Shown here piece after piece: positions 7,532 to 17,373 of a DNA stretch of 41,318 bases. The stretch is from Candidatus Eisenbacteria bacterium. Its GTDB lineage: Bacteria; Eisenbacteria; RBG-16-71-46. Under the pieces are notes generated by a model. The model had not been told where the DNA came from. It did no database searches and saw only the letters and a list, made by a program, of their open reading frames with translations. The stretch covers positions 1 through 41,318 of the forward strand of contig JABFRW010000020.1 of the NCBI GenBank assembly GCA_013140805.1. Reading direction: 5' to 3'. The position numbers were made by a program, and so were the translations under genes. Position 1 is the first letter of the stretch. Each line of letters starts with the position of its first letter.

Positions 7532-8464
7532 GTGAAGAACAAGGTCGCCGTGATCGGAGCGGGCAACGTGGGCGCGAGTGCGGCTCTGTTCATCGCGGAA
7601 CGCGCGCTCGCCGACGTGGTGCTGATCGATCGCCCCGAGATGGACGGCATGCCGCAGGGCAAGGCGCTCGACATGCAGCAGGCCGCCCCGCTGTGGCACA
7701 AGGGCGGACGCATCGACGGCGCAACCGACCTTGCCGCGGTCAAGGGTTGCGACGTGGTGGTGATGACGGCCGGCTTTCCGCGCAAGCCCGGCATGTCGCG
7801 CAGTGATCTGCTTAAAGCCAACGCCGACATCATCCGGCCCGCCGCCGAGGCGGTGAAGCAACACGCACCGAATGCGATCGTGGTGGTGGTCACCAATCCG
7901 CTCGACGTCATGACCTGGCTGTTCTGGAAGACCACCGGATTCCCGAAGCACCGCGTGATCGGCATGGCCGGCATTCTCGACTCCGCGCGCTTCCGCGCCT
8001 TCCTCGCCATGGAGCTGGGTGTCTCGGGCGCCGACGTGCAGGCGATGGTGCTCGGCGGTCACGGCGACTCCATGGTGCCGGTGACGCAATACACCACGGT
8101 CTCGGGGATTCCGGTGTCGGAACTGATCGCGCCGGATCGTCTCGCCCAGATCGTTCAGCGCACCCGAGACGGCGGTGCCGAGATCGTGAAGCTCCTGAAG
8201 ACCGGCTCGGCCTACTACGCGCCGGCGATGTCGGCGGTCGAGATGGTCGAGGCGATTCTCACCGACCAGAAGCGGCTGTTGCCGTGCTCGGTGCTGCTCG
8301 ACGGCGAATACGACCAGAAGGGCATGTTCTGCGGCGTGCCGGTGGTGCTGGGTGCGAAGGGGGTCGAGAAGATCGTGACCCTCAAGCTGTCGGCGACCGA
8401 TCAGGCGGCGCTCGCCAAGTCGGCCAAAGACGTCGCCGACATGATCGCGGAGCTGGGCGCTTAA
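7532..8464 (+). CDS. mdh: Malate dehydrogenase, LDH-like type
   Basis: It interconverts malate and oxaloacetate with NAD in the TCA cycle. The N-terminus VAVIGAGNVGASAALFIAE is the NAD-binding GxGxxG fold. FPRKPGMSR carries the Arg that marks malate rather than lactate specificity (Gln in LDH), and GGHGDSMVP contains the catalytic His. Length (310) is normal for the LDH-like MDH group. The GTG start is preceded by a near-perfect AAGGAGGA at about 7520-7527. kdsB begins 4 nt after its stop. Confidence 0.96.
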   Translation: MKNKVAVIGAGNVGASAALFIAERALADVVLIDRPEMDGMPQGKALDMQQAAPLWHKGGRIDGATDLAAVKGCDVVVMTAGFPRKPGMSRSDLLKANADIIRPAAEAVKQHAPNAIVVVVTNPLDVMTWLFWKTTGFPKHRVIGMAGILDSARFRAFLAMELGVSGADVQAMVLGGHGDSMVPVTQYTTVSGIPVSELIAPDRLAQIVQRTRDGGAEIVKLLKTGSAYYAPAMSAVEMVEAILTDQKRLLPCSVLLDGEYDQKGMFCGVPVVLGAKGVEKIVTLKLSATDQAALAKSAKDVADMIAELGA

Positions 8465-8468
8465 GACC

Positions 8469-9206
8469 GTGCTCGTTCGCACGCTCGGCGTGATCCCTGC
8501 GCGCTTCGCCGCGCAGCGCTTTCCCGGCAAGCCGCTCGCGATGCTGTGGGGCAAGCCGATGCTGCGCCACGTCTGGGAGCGGGCGAGTCGCGTTGCGGGC
8601 CTCGACGAACTGGTGATCGCGACCGACGACGATCGGATCGCGACTGCGGCGCGCACGTGGGGCGCCACAGTCGAGCTGACTTCGCCCGACTGCACGAGCG
8701 GAACCGATCGCGTTGCAGAGGTCGCGCGACGGCGCGAGTCGGTCGAGCTGGCGCTCAACCTGCAAGGCGACGAGCCGGAGCTCGACGCCGACGCCGTCTC
8801 GCGACTCGTCGCCGGCATGCACGCCGACGTCTCGATCCAGATGGCGACACTCGCGCACGTCGAGGAGCATCCCGAAGTGTTCGGCTCGGCGGACGTGGTC
8901 AAGGTGGTGCTCGACGATGTCTCCGATGCGGTGTACTTCAGCCGCGCCGACATCGCATCCGGATCGCGCGGCGGCCCCGCCCTGCGGCACGTCGGTGTGT
9001 ACGGATTCCGCCGCGCGCTGCTGCTCGCCTTCGCGGGCTGGTCGCCGGGATCACTCGAGCTGGCCGAACGGCTCGAGCAGCTTCGCGCGCTGCAGCGCGG
9101 CGTCAAGATCCGCGTCTTCACCGGCACGCGACCGTTTTCCGGTATCGACACACCTGAGCAGATGGCGGCACTCGAGCGGCGCGGACCACGTCCCGACGCG
9201 CAGTGA
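8469..9206 (+). CDS. kdsB: 3-deoxy-manno-octulosonate cytidylyltransferase (CMP-KDO synthetase)
   Basis: It activates KDO with CTP to CMP-KDO for attachment to lipid A. The N-terminal GVIPARFAAQRFPGKPLA is the nucleotide-binding signature (PAR...R.PGKPL), and NLQGDEPELDADAV holds the metal-binding acidic residues. Length (245) is typical. The start is GTG, 4 nt after the mdh stop, so it is probably in one transcript with mdh. The other KDO genes lie 7 kb downstream after pyrG, which makes the CTP this enzyme consumes. Confidence 0.95.
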   Translation: MLVRTLGVIPARFAAQRFPGKPLAMLWGKPMLRHVWERASRVAGLDELVIATDDDRIATAARTWGATVELTSPDCTSGTDRVAEVARRRESVELALNLQGDEPELDADAVSRLVAGMHADVSIQMATLAHVEEHPEVFGSADVVKVVLDDVSDAVYFSRADIASGSRGGPALRHVGVYGFRRALLLAFAGWSPGSLELAERLEQLRALQRGVKIRVFTGTRPFSGIDTPEQMAALERRGPRPDAQ

Positions 9207-9246
9207 CAACCGGCGGGCGCGAAAGTGTCAACCGCTGGTTGACACT
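9202..9246. promoter_or_regulatory. Perfect 23-bp palindrome with upstream half-site repeat
   Basis: AGTGTCAACC (9224-9233), a GCT centre and GGTTGACACT (9237-9246) form perfect 10-bp arms. A near-copy of the left arm, AGTGACAACC (9202-9211, 9 of 10 identical), lies 22 bp upstream, about two helical turns. No U tract follows, so an operator is more likely than a terminator, though an RNA hairpin at the end of mdh-kdsB is possible. The TGA of kdsB (9204-9206) lies inside the upstream copy. Confidence 0.5.
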
Positions 9247-9634
9247 CGGCACGATCGACGCCTGGCAAGCCATCGACTTTTGAGGGCCTTCGCCTCGAAC
9301 CAACCGTGGCATCGTGACTGCTTGATCCAATTCCCCCACGGAGCCTGCTCGCGACCGTCGCGCCGCCTCAACCCGGGAGGATCGCCATGAATCGACTCGG
9401 CTTCACGTGCGGTGACGCAGGCGCATCGGCGACATCGCCCCGAGATCGGTCCGAGGGCTCCGTCCGGTGCGCGCGTTTCGAGCGACGACGATGGCGATGG
9501 ATGAGTGAGCGCGCGCGTGCTCGCGTGTTCGAGGCGGGCGGCATCCAGCCGGCCGCCTCTCTCAATTCCACACGGCGCGCGGAGGTCGATCGAGGCCCAA
9601 CGAGCTGACGTCGCTTTTGCCGACTTCCTGGCCG
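9247..9634. other. Gene-poor stretch upstream of the succinate dehydrogenase operon
   Basis: No convincing gene. A 73-codon frame (9387-9608) has a plausible GGGAGG upstream, but its product is Arg-rich, without domain or secondary-structure pattern. A hairpin lies at 9531-9559: GAGGCGG (9531-9537) with CCGCCTC (9553-9559) and inner GGC/GCC pairs, without a U tract. The region may hold a long leader, a small RNA or regulatory sites for the downstream operon. Confidence 0.35.
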
Positions 9635-9642
9635 GTGATAGT
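9615..9642 (+). promoter_or_regulatory. Possible promoter of the succinate dehydrogenase operon
   Basis: TTTTGC (9615-9620), a 16-bp spacer and GATAGT (9637-9642) form a mediocre sigma70-like promoter about 60 bp upstream of the chosen start of the membrane-anchor gene. Confidence 0.3.
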
Positions 9643-9701
9643 CTGCCGCCGCTTCAGATCGGATGCAGACGATTCGTCGGCACTTGTGGGGAGGCATGTC
9701 G

Positions 9702-10580
9702 ATGTCCCTCGGACGCGATCGCAAGTGGAGCAGCGCCGCGGGCAGCGTGGGTACTCCCAGCGCCGAAGCGGAGGCCCGGCGAAATCGGGGCCGCGCCTAC
9801 GGTGAGCCTCTCGGCGCGACCGAACGCCGCGATCTGTGGTGGCTGCAACCGGTTTCGCAGGCGCTCGGCCTCATGCTGCTCGGCGCGTACGCGACGTGGG
9901 CCGCCCTTCAGGGCGAGCACTACCTTTTGACCGTCGGCGGCCGCGACTACCTGTCGCCGTTCTACTCGCCGCTCCTCAAGCCCTCGTGGTGGCCGTTTTC
10001 GCCTGCCATCCTGGTGCTCGGCGCGCCGATGGGATTTCGCACCACCTGCTACTACTACCGCAAGGCCTACTATCGGGCCTTCTTCGCGGATCCTCCGGCG
10101 TGCGCGGTCGGCGAGCCGAGAGGCGCCGGCTACACGGGTGAGTCCAAGTTTCCGTTCATCCTCCAGAACCTGCATCGATACTTTCTGTATCTGGCGATGC
10201 CGATCCTGGTGTTCCTGTGGTGGGACGTGGTGCGCGCGTTCACCATCGACGGAGCGTTCGGCATCGGCGGCGGCTCGCTGGTGATTCTGGCCAGCACGAC
10301 GTTTCTCACGCTCTACACGTTTTCCTGCCACTCGTTGCGGCATCTGATCGGCGGCCGCCTCGACTGCTTCTCGTGCGTGGTCGCCGGCGAGTCGCAGCGC
10401 AAGCTGTGGTCGGGCGCGAGCTGGCTCAACGGGCATCACATGGCATGGGCCTGGTGGAGCCTGTTCGCGGTGTGCTTCGCCGACTTCTACGTGCGCATGT
10501 GCTCGATGGGTCTCTTCAACGACCCGATCCTCATGACGTTCAAGCAACTGTTCTCGACGGCCGGCGGCGTCGGGCTCTAG
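9702..10580 (+). CDS. sdhC: Succinate dehydrogenase membrane anchor subunit, Sdh1-like
   Basis: Start ATG 9702 is preferred over ATG 9663 and 9696 because GGGGAGG (9688-9694) lies 7 nt before it; the product is 292 residues. It has about five hydrophobic segments and many conserved-looking Cys/His: Cys116 in RTTCYYYRKAYYR, His158, Cys209-His210-x3-His214, Cys222-x2-Cys225 and His245-His246. This does not look like E. coli SdhC/SdhD. The RTTCYYYRKAYYR segment and single-anchor layout recall actinobacterial Sdh1 (from memory), where a membrane-embedded Rieske-type cluster has been described. Expected role: pass electrons from SdhB to membrane quinone. SdhA and SdhB follow directly. Confidence 0.75.
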   Translation: MSLGRDRKWSSAAGSVGTPSAEAEARRNRGRAYGEPLGATERRDLWWLQPVSQALGLMLLGAYATWAALQGEHYLLTVGGRDYLSPFYSPLLKPSWWPFSPAILVLGAPMGFRTTCYYYRKAYYRAFFADPPACAVGEPRGAGYTGESKFPFILQNLHRYFLYLAMPILVFLWWDVVRAFTIDGAFGIGGGSLVILASTTFLTLYTFSCHSLRHLIGGRLDCFSCVVAGESQRKLWSGASWLNGHHMAWAWWSLFAVCFADFYVRMCSMGLFNDPILMTFKQLFSTAGGVGL

Positions 10581-10599
10581 GCAACCTGCGAGAGGGCTC

Positions 10600-12423
10600 A
10601 TGGAGAAGTACGAGACTCGAGAACACGACGTGCTGGTGGTGGGTGCGGGCGGTGCAGGATTGCGCGCTGCGATCGAGGCCTCGGCGCAGGGCGCTTCGGT
10701 CGGCCTCGTGACCAAGTCGCTGCTCGGCAAGGCCCACACCGTGATGGCGGAGGGCGGCATCGCGGCGGCCCTCGGACACGTCGACACCCAGGACGGGTGG
10801 GAGACTCACTTCCAGGACACCATGAAGGGCGGCTCGTTCCTCAATCACTGGCGCATGGCGCAGATCCATGCGCAGGAGGCCCCCGATCGCGTTCGGGAGC
10901 TCGAGCAGTGGGGTGCTCTGTTCGACCGCACTCCCGACGGGCGCATCCTTCAGCGCGCGTTCGGCGGGCACAAGTGGAAGCGCCTCGCGCACGTCGGCGA
11001 CCGCACCGGACTCGAGATGATCCGCACGCTACAGGACCGCGGCGTGCATCAGGGACTCGAGGTCTACATGGAGTGCACGCTCACGAAGCTGTTCGTCGTC
11101 GGTGGTCGCATCGCCGGGGCACTCGGCTACTGGCGCGAGAGCGGACGCTTCGTGGTGTTCCGGGCCAAGTCGATCGTGCTGGCGACCGGTGGGATCGGGA
11201 AGTCGTACTCGATCACTTCGAATTCGTGGGAGTACACCGGCGACGGTCAGGCGCTCGCTTACGAAGCCGGTGCCGAACTCATCGACATGGAGTTCGTGCA
11301 GTTCCATCCGACCGGCATGGTGTGGCCGCCCGGCGTGCAGGGCATCCTGGTGACCGAGGGTGTGCGTGGCGAGGGCGGCATTCTTCGCAACAGCGCGGGC
11401 GAGCGCTTCATGTGGAAGTACCTGCCCGAGAACCGCCGTCACGAGTACGCCGAATCCGAGGACGAAGCGCGGCGCTGGCTCGAGGCTTCGGTGGCCGGCA
11501 AGCAGACCGATGCGCGCCGACCGCCCGAGCTGTCGACGCGCGATAATGTGGCGCGCGCGATCTACACCGAGAACAGAGAGGGCCGCGGCACGCCGCACGG
11601 CGGCGCGTTCCTCGACATCAGCTACCTGCCGGCGGAGCGCGTGAAGCGCAAGCTTCCTTCGATGTACCACCAGTTCCTCGAGCTCGCAGACGTCGACATC
11701 ACGAAGCAGGCGATGGAGGTCGGCCCGACCACGCACTACATGATGGGAGGGATCCGTGTGGATCCCGATACCGCGGCGTCGAACGTACCGGGTCTCTACG
11801 CGGCCGGAGAGGCGGCAGCAGGCCTGCACGGCGCGAACCGGCTGGGCGGCAACTCGCTCTCGGACCTGCTGGTGTTCGGCAGGCGGGCGGGAGCCGCGGC
11901 GGCGGCCTACGCGACATCGATCACCGCCACGCTGCACATCGCCGACGACGAGATCGAGGCGGAGACGCGCGATCTGCTCGCCCCGTTCGGCCGCAGCGGC
12001 GGCGAGAGTCCCTTCGAAGTCCATCGAGCGCTGCAGGTCCTGATGCAGGCGCAGGTCGGTATCTTCCGTACCGCCTCGGATCTCGAGGCCGCGGTCGAGG
12101 CGCTCGCCGGGCTGAACGCGCGCGCCGCGCGCGTGGCCGTCGAGGGTTCGCGCCTGTTCAATCCGGGCTGGCACCTGGTACGCGACCTTCGCAATATGCT
12201 GATGGTCTCGGAGGCGATCGCGCGTTCCGCGGCGCTGCGGCGCGAGAGTCGTGGCGCCCACTCGCGCCTCGACTATCCGAATCTCGATCCGGCGTCGAGC
12301 GAGTTCAATACCTGCATCGTGCGCGAGCATGGCGCGATGAAGCTGACCACGCTTCCGCTGGCTCCGATGCCTGCGGATCTCAAGGCGCTGTTCGAAGCCA
12401 AGTCGCCGGTCGCCCAGTCGTGA
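10600..12423 (+). CDS. sdhA: Succinate dehydrogenase/fumarate reductase flavoprotein subunit
   Basis: The 607-residue protein oxidises succinate to fumarate (or the reverse) with covalently bound FAD. VLVVGAGGAGLRAAIEA is the FAD-binding Rossmann motif, and His46 in KAHTVMAEGGIAAALG matches the covalent FAD-linking His. EFVQFHPTGMVWPPG and HYMMGGIRVDPDT are substrate/FAD-domain signatures, and GLHGANRLGGNSLSDLLVFG is highly conserved. It lies 19 nt after the anchor gene with GAGAGGG upstream and precedes sdhB. Direction in vivo is undetermined, but mdh nearby suits an oxidative TCA cycle. Confidence 0.95.
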   Translation: MEKYETREHDVLVVGAGGAGLRAAIEASAQGASVGLVTKSLLGKAHTVMAEGGIAAALGHVDTQDGWETHFQDTMKGGSFLNHWRMAQIHAQEAPDRVRELEQWGALFDRTPDGRILQRAFGGHKWKRLAHVGDRTGLEMIRTLQDRGVHQGLEVYMECTLTKLFVVGGRIAGALGYWRESGRFVVFRAKSIVLATGGIGKSYSITSNSWEYTGDGQALAYEAGAELIDMEFVQFHPTGMVWPPGVQGILVTEGVRGEGGILRNSAGERFMWKYLPENRRHEYAESEDEARRWLEASVAGKQTDARRPPELSTRDNVARAIYTENREGRGTPHGGAFLDISYLPAERVKRKLPSMYHQFLELADVDITKQAMEVGPTTHYMMGGIRVDPDTAASNVPGLYAAGEAAAGLHGANRLGGNSLSDLLVFGRRAGAAAAAYATSITATLHIADDEIEAETRDLLAPFGRSGGESPFEVHRALQVLMQAQVGIFRTASDLEAAVEALAGLNARAARVAVEGSRLFNPGWHLVRDLRNMLMVSEAIARSAALRRESRGAHSRLDYPNLDPASSEFNTCIVREHGAMKLTTLPLAPMPADLKALFEAKSPVAQS

Positions 12424-12466
12424 TCGCGGGCGGTGGCGGAGTGCACGACCGGATCGGAGTGACGCA

Positions 12467-13234
12467 ATGAGCGGTGAGCATCCGACGCCCTCCGAAGCAG
12501 TCCTGAGAGTCCAGCGTGGCGACGCGACCGAATCGAAGCTGGTCGAGTATCGCGTTCCGGTCGAGCCCGGCATGGTCGTGCTCGACGCGATTCACTGGAT
12601 TCAGGCGCACCGCGCTCCCGATCTGGCGGTGCGATGGAACTGCAAGGCTGCGAAGTGTGGCTCCTGCAGCGCCGAGGTGAACGGCAGGCCGGCGCTGATG
12701 TGCAAGAGCCGCATGGACCACTTCAAGCCGGATGCGCCGATCGAAGTGCGACCCATGAAGACGTTTCCGATCATCAAGGATCTGGTCACGGACGTGTCGT
12801 GGAACTACGAGGTCAACAAGCGCATTGCGCCGTTTCAGCCGCGCGCCGGCGCCGAGTGGCGCTGGAAGCAGTCGGACGTCGACCGGGCGCAGGAGTTCCG
12901 CAAGTGCATCGAGTGCTTCCTGTGCCAGGACGTGTGTCACGTCCTGCGGCAGCACGAGATGAAGCACCAGTTCGCGGGTCCGCGCTTCTTCGTCCGCATC
13001 GCGGGACTCGAGATGCATCCGATCGACGCGGGCGACCGCATCGGCCATCTGCGCGACCACGCCGGGCTGGGACTGTGCAACATCACCAAGTGCTGTTCGG
13101 ACGTGTGTCCCGAGGGGATCCACATCACCGACAATGCGATCATTCCGCTCAAGGAGCGTGTGGTGGATCGCCACTATGATCCGCTTCGCTGGGTGTGGGA
13201 TCGCATCCGCGGCGTTCCGGCCGCAGGAGCCTGA
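12467..13234 (+). CDS. sdhB: Succinate dehydrogenase/fumarate reductase iron-sulfur subunit
   Basis: The 255-residue protein carries electrons from the flavoprotein to the membrane anchor. The N-terminal ferredoxin domain has C-x4-C-x2-C-x11-C in WNCKAAKCGSCSAEVNG and LMCKS for [2Fe-2S]. CIECFLCQDVC (C-x2-C-x2-C-x3-C) holds the [4Fe-4S] ligands. CNITKCCSDVCPEG (C-x5-C-x3-C-P) fits the [3Fe-4S] pattern. It is 43 nt downstream of sdhA and followed after 2 nt by a small zinc-ribbon gene. Confidence 0.95.
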   Translation: MSGEHPTPSEAVLRVQRGDATESKLVEYRVPVEPGMVVLDAIHWIQAHRAPDLAVRWNCKAAKCGSCSAEVNGRPALMCKSRMDHFKPDAPIEVRPMKTFPIIKDLVTDVSWNYEVNKRIAPFQPRAGAEWRWKQSDVDRAQEFRKCIECFLCQDVCHVLRQHEMKHQFAGPRFFVRIAGLEMHPIDAGDRIGHLRDHAGLGLCNITKCCSDVCPEGIHITDNAIIPLKERVVDRHYDPLRWVWDRIRGVPAAGA

Positions 13235-13236
13235 AC

Positions 13237-13458
13237 ATGGCGACGCCCGCGCAGTGCGTCCGCTGCCACGGTCACGAGATCGCCGCGGCGACTCTCGAGG
13301 GTGCCGCGCTCGGGATCGTGACCGAAGCGGGGGCACGCAGTGCGGTCGACGCACGGGTGTGCCTCGCGTGCGGCGCGGTCATGCTCACCGCGCGCGAACC
13401 TGGAAAGCTGCGTTCGGCCAAGAGCGCGGGCGAACCGATTCAGGAGTACGACTTCTAG
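13237..13458 (+). CDS. Small zinc-ribbon-like protein at the end of the sdh operon
   Basis: The 73-residue product has two C-x2-C pairs, CVRCHGHE near the N-terminus and VCLACGAVML in the middle, a pattern typical of a small zinc ribbon. ATG 13237 lies 2 nt after the sdhB stop with AGGAG upstream, so it is part of the operon. No transmembrane segment. It could be an accessory or assembly factor for the complex, or bind metal independently; neither is shown by sequence. Its TAG (13456-13458) overlaps the stop of the opposite-strand gene on the palindrome CTAG. Confidence 0.7.
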   Translation: MATPAQCVRCHGHEIAAATLEGAALGIVTEAGARSAVDARVCLACGAVMLTAREPGKLRSAKSAGEPIQEYDF

Positions 13459-14531
13459 TCGCGGTTCGCGAGCGCCGGGACTCCGGCCTGCGCCCACTTG
13501 CGGGCATCGCCGAATCGGAAGTCGAAGTGCCACACGTCCAGCTCCAGGGTGTCGCCGATCGCTTCGAACGCGCGTCGGGCGTCCTCACGGTGTCCCGTCT
13601 GCCACGCGAACAGCGCGAGCGCGCTCATCGGCTGGGTGGAGCCCGGGCAGCGACGGTGCCACGCATCCGCTCCGCGTCGCGTGCGTTCCCACGACAGCTG
13701 CGGATGCTCGCGGAACAGGTTCAAGGCGAATCGATCCTGGTCGACCAACATGCGCACGTACATTTCGTCGCCGATCGAATCCGGGAGTTGCGACGCGCAG
13801 CTCTCGGCGAACCGTTCCCACTCCCCGGGTTGGCCGAACCAGCGCGGCATGAGGTGCCCGGCCATGCCGATGTGAAACCGCTCGTCTTCGGGAAAGCGAT
13901 CGAACGCGATCCGATAGGTCTCGCGATACGCCGGGTCATCGCCGAGGCCGTGCTGGGTCTTCATCAGCGCGCGGTACCACTCGGCCTCGTCACGCGCCGC
14001 GGGAGCGCAGCTCAGGAGCAGCTGACGTGCTTCGTCGAGATCGTGCTCGAAGCTCTGCGCGCGTGCCTCGGAGACCGAGGATGCCCATCCGCCACCGCGC
14101 GCCGCCCAGGCGCGGCCGATGAGCGCGTGGGCGAGGGCGACGCGCGCCGTGATCGAGCCCGGTCGCGTGTCCACCCACTCGCGCAGGCGCTCCAGGTGCA
14201 GCAGCCACGCATCCGGATCCCTCATTCGCTCCTGCGGCAGTCGGCCGAACGTCTCCTCGTAGAATGCGCCGAGTTTCGCGACCCCGCTCGGAAAGCACTC
14301 GCGGCTCGAGCGCAGCTCGGCGGCCTTCGCTTCGAGCGCGTCGAATGCTCGCAACTCGAGACGCGCTCGAAACGGCGCGACGTACTTCGTGCGCCACACG
14401 GACTCGGCGCGCCGGAATTCGCCGGTGGCGAGCGAGCGCACCGCCCATTGCGACAGGTAGGGAAGCCCGACGATCGCGATCAACGCCAGCAGCAATACGG
14501 CGAGCAGGAACTTTTGCAGGGTGCGACCCAT
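13455..14531 (-). CDS. Membrane-anchored protein of unknown function (possibly helical-repeat, DUF4034-like)
   Basis: ATG 14531 is chosen because AAAGGAGT lies just upstream on the minus strand; upstream in-frame sequence is Arg-rich and unlikely to be coding. The 358-residue product starts MGRTLQKFLLAVLLLALIAI, one membrane anchor. The rest is helical and Trp/Arg-rich, with segments such as FDALEAKAAELRSSRECFPS and GAFYEETFGRL that recall DUF4034 or TPR-type proteins (low certainty). It probably faces the periplasm. It converges on the sdh operon with overlapping stop codons and is divergent from pyrG. Confidence 0.7.
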   Translation of the reverse strand: MGRTLQKFLLAVLLLALIAIVGLPYLSQWAVRSLATGEFRRAESVWRTKYVAPFRARLELRAFDALEAKAAELRSSRECFPSGVAKLGAFYEETFGRLPQERMRDPDAWLLHLERLREWVDTRPGSITARVALAHALIGRAWAARGGGWASSVSEARAQSFEHDLDEARQLLLSCAPAARDEAEWYRALMKTQHGLGDDPAYRETYRIAFDRFPEDERFHIGMAGHLMPRWFGQPGEWERFAESCASQLPDSIGDEMYVRMLVDQDRFALNLFREHPQLSWERTRRGADAWHRRCPGSTQPMSALALFAWQTGHREDARRAFEAIGDTLELDVWHFDFRFGDARKWAQAGVPALANRD

Positions 14532-14845
14532 GCCTACTCCTTTCGGGACGGGGGCAAGTCCCGTGGGTTTTCGGCGAGAAGCGGCGCGGGCTGAACTCCG
14601 CTCGCTCGCCCCGCCGCCCTGTGCTAGCGTGCGCTTCCGTGCCTCGCGTGCATGGATCGAACCTCGTCGCCGTTCTGGGCGCTGACCCGCCCGGGGCGGC
14701 GCGTCGCTTTGCGGGGTTGAGCCACACGGTTCGCGGCATGGCACACCCGATGGGCGGGTGACGCCGGACCAGGAGCGGGTCGGGGCCAGGATGCGCCGCT
14801 GACCGGATCGCGGACCCTCCGCGAGAGGGATGGGAGACGAGAGCC
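14532..14845. other. Divergent intergenic region before pyrG
   Basis: No gene is seen. TGCTAGCGT (14622-14630) resembles an extended -10 element (TG-n-TAGCGT) pointing to pyrG, but no good -35 sits at the right distance; it would leave a leader of about 210 nt. The minus-strand gene has its AAAGGAGT in the first bases. No obvious attenuator hairpin with U tract was found. Confidence 0.3.
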
Positions 14846-16551
<1,706 letters not shown>

Positions 16552-16555
<4 letters not shown>

Positions 16556-17373
16556 AGCGTTTCTCGATCGGCGCTGCCGAGGCGGGTTCCGAGCGGCTGC
16601 TGATCGTCGCCGGCCCGTGCGTGATCGAGAATGCCGAAATGTGCTTCGAAGTCGCCTCGCACCTGCGGCGAGCATGCGAGGCGCGCGGGCTGCCGTTCGT
16701 CTTCAAGGCGTCGTATCGCAAGGCGAACCGCTCGAGCGTCCGATCGTTCGAGGGTCCGCCTCCGGCCGAGGCGCTCGCGATCCTCGCTCGGGTCAAGCGC
16801 GAAGTCGGTGTTCCGATCCTCACCGACGTCCATGACGAATCCGAGATCGCCGCCGCCGCCGAGGTCGCCGACGTGCTGCAGATTCCGGCGTTCCTGTCGC
16901 GTCAAACTTCGCTGTTGCAGGCGGCGGCGCGCAGCGGTCGCGCGGTCAACGTGAAGAAGGGTCAGTTCCTCGCGCCGTCCGACATGCAGCAGGTGATCGA
17001 AAAGCTGACCGCAGGCGGCTGCGAGCGCATCCTGCTGACCGAACGCGGTACGACGTTCGGATACGGTGACCTGGTCGTGGACATGCGCGGCCTGGTGGTG
17101 ATGCGCGGCTTCGGCTGGCCGGTGCTCTACGACGCGACGCACAGCCTTCAGCGACCGGGCGGCGAAACCAGCGGGGGTCGGCGCGAGTTCGCATTCCCAT
17201 TGATGCGTGCCGCGGTCGGATGCGGCGTCGAGGGGGTGTTCTTCGAAGCGCATCCCGAGCCGGCACGCGCGCTCTCCGATTCCGCGACCCAGCTGCCGCT
17301 CGCGGAGACCGAGCGCTTCCTCGACGAAGCATGCCGCATGCACGAAGCGGCGCGCGAGCGCGCCCATGCCTGA
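16552..17373 (+). CDS. kdsA: 3-deoxy-8-phosphooctulonate synthase (KDO-8-phosphate synthase)
   Basis: It condenses phosphoenolpyruvate with arabinose-5-phosphate to KDO-8-phosphate. Signatures: [13 protein letters not shown] near the N-terminus, [54 protein letters not shown] and [14 protein letters not shown]. At 273 residues it is of family length. It overlaps pyrG by 4 nt and kdsC by 8 nt, so the four genes pyrG-kdsA-kdsC-kdsD are almost certainly one operon. Confidence 0.96.

Noticed and set aside
9224-9246. Palindrome as a Rho-independent terminator of mdh-kdsB
   Set aside because: Not followed by a U tract, and a separate half-site lies upstream; operator preferred but not proven.
9387-9608. 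73-codon frame with GGGAGG upstream
   Set aside because: Arg-rich product with no predicted fold or family; kept only as a remark in the gene-poor region.
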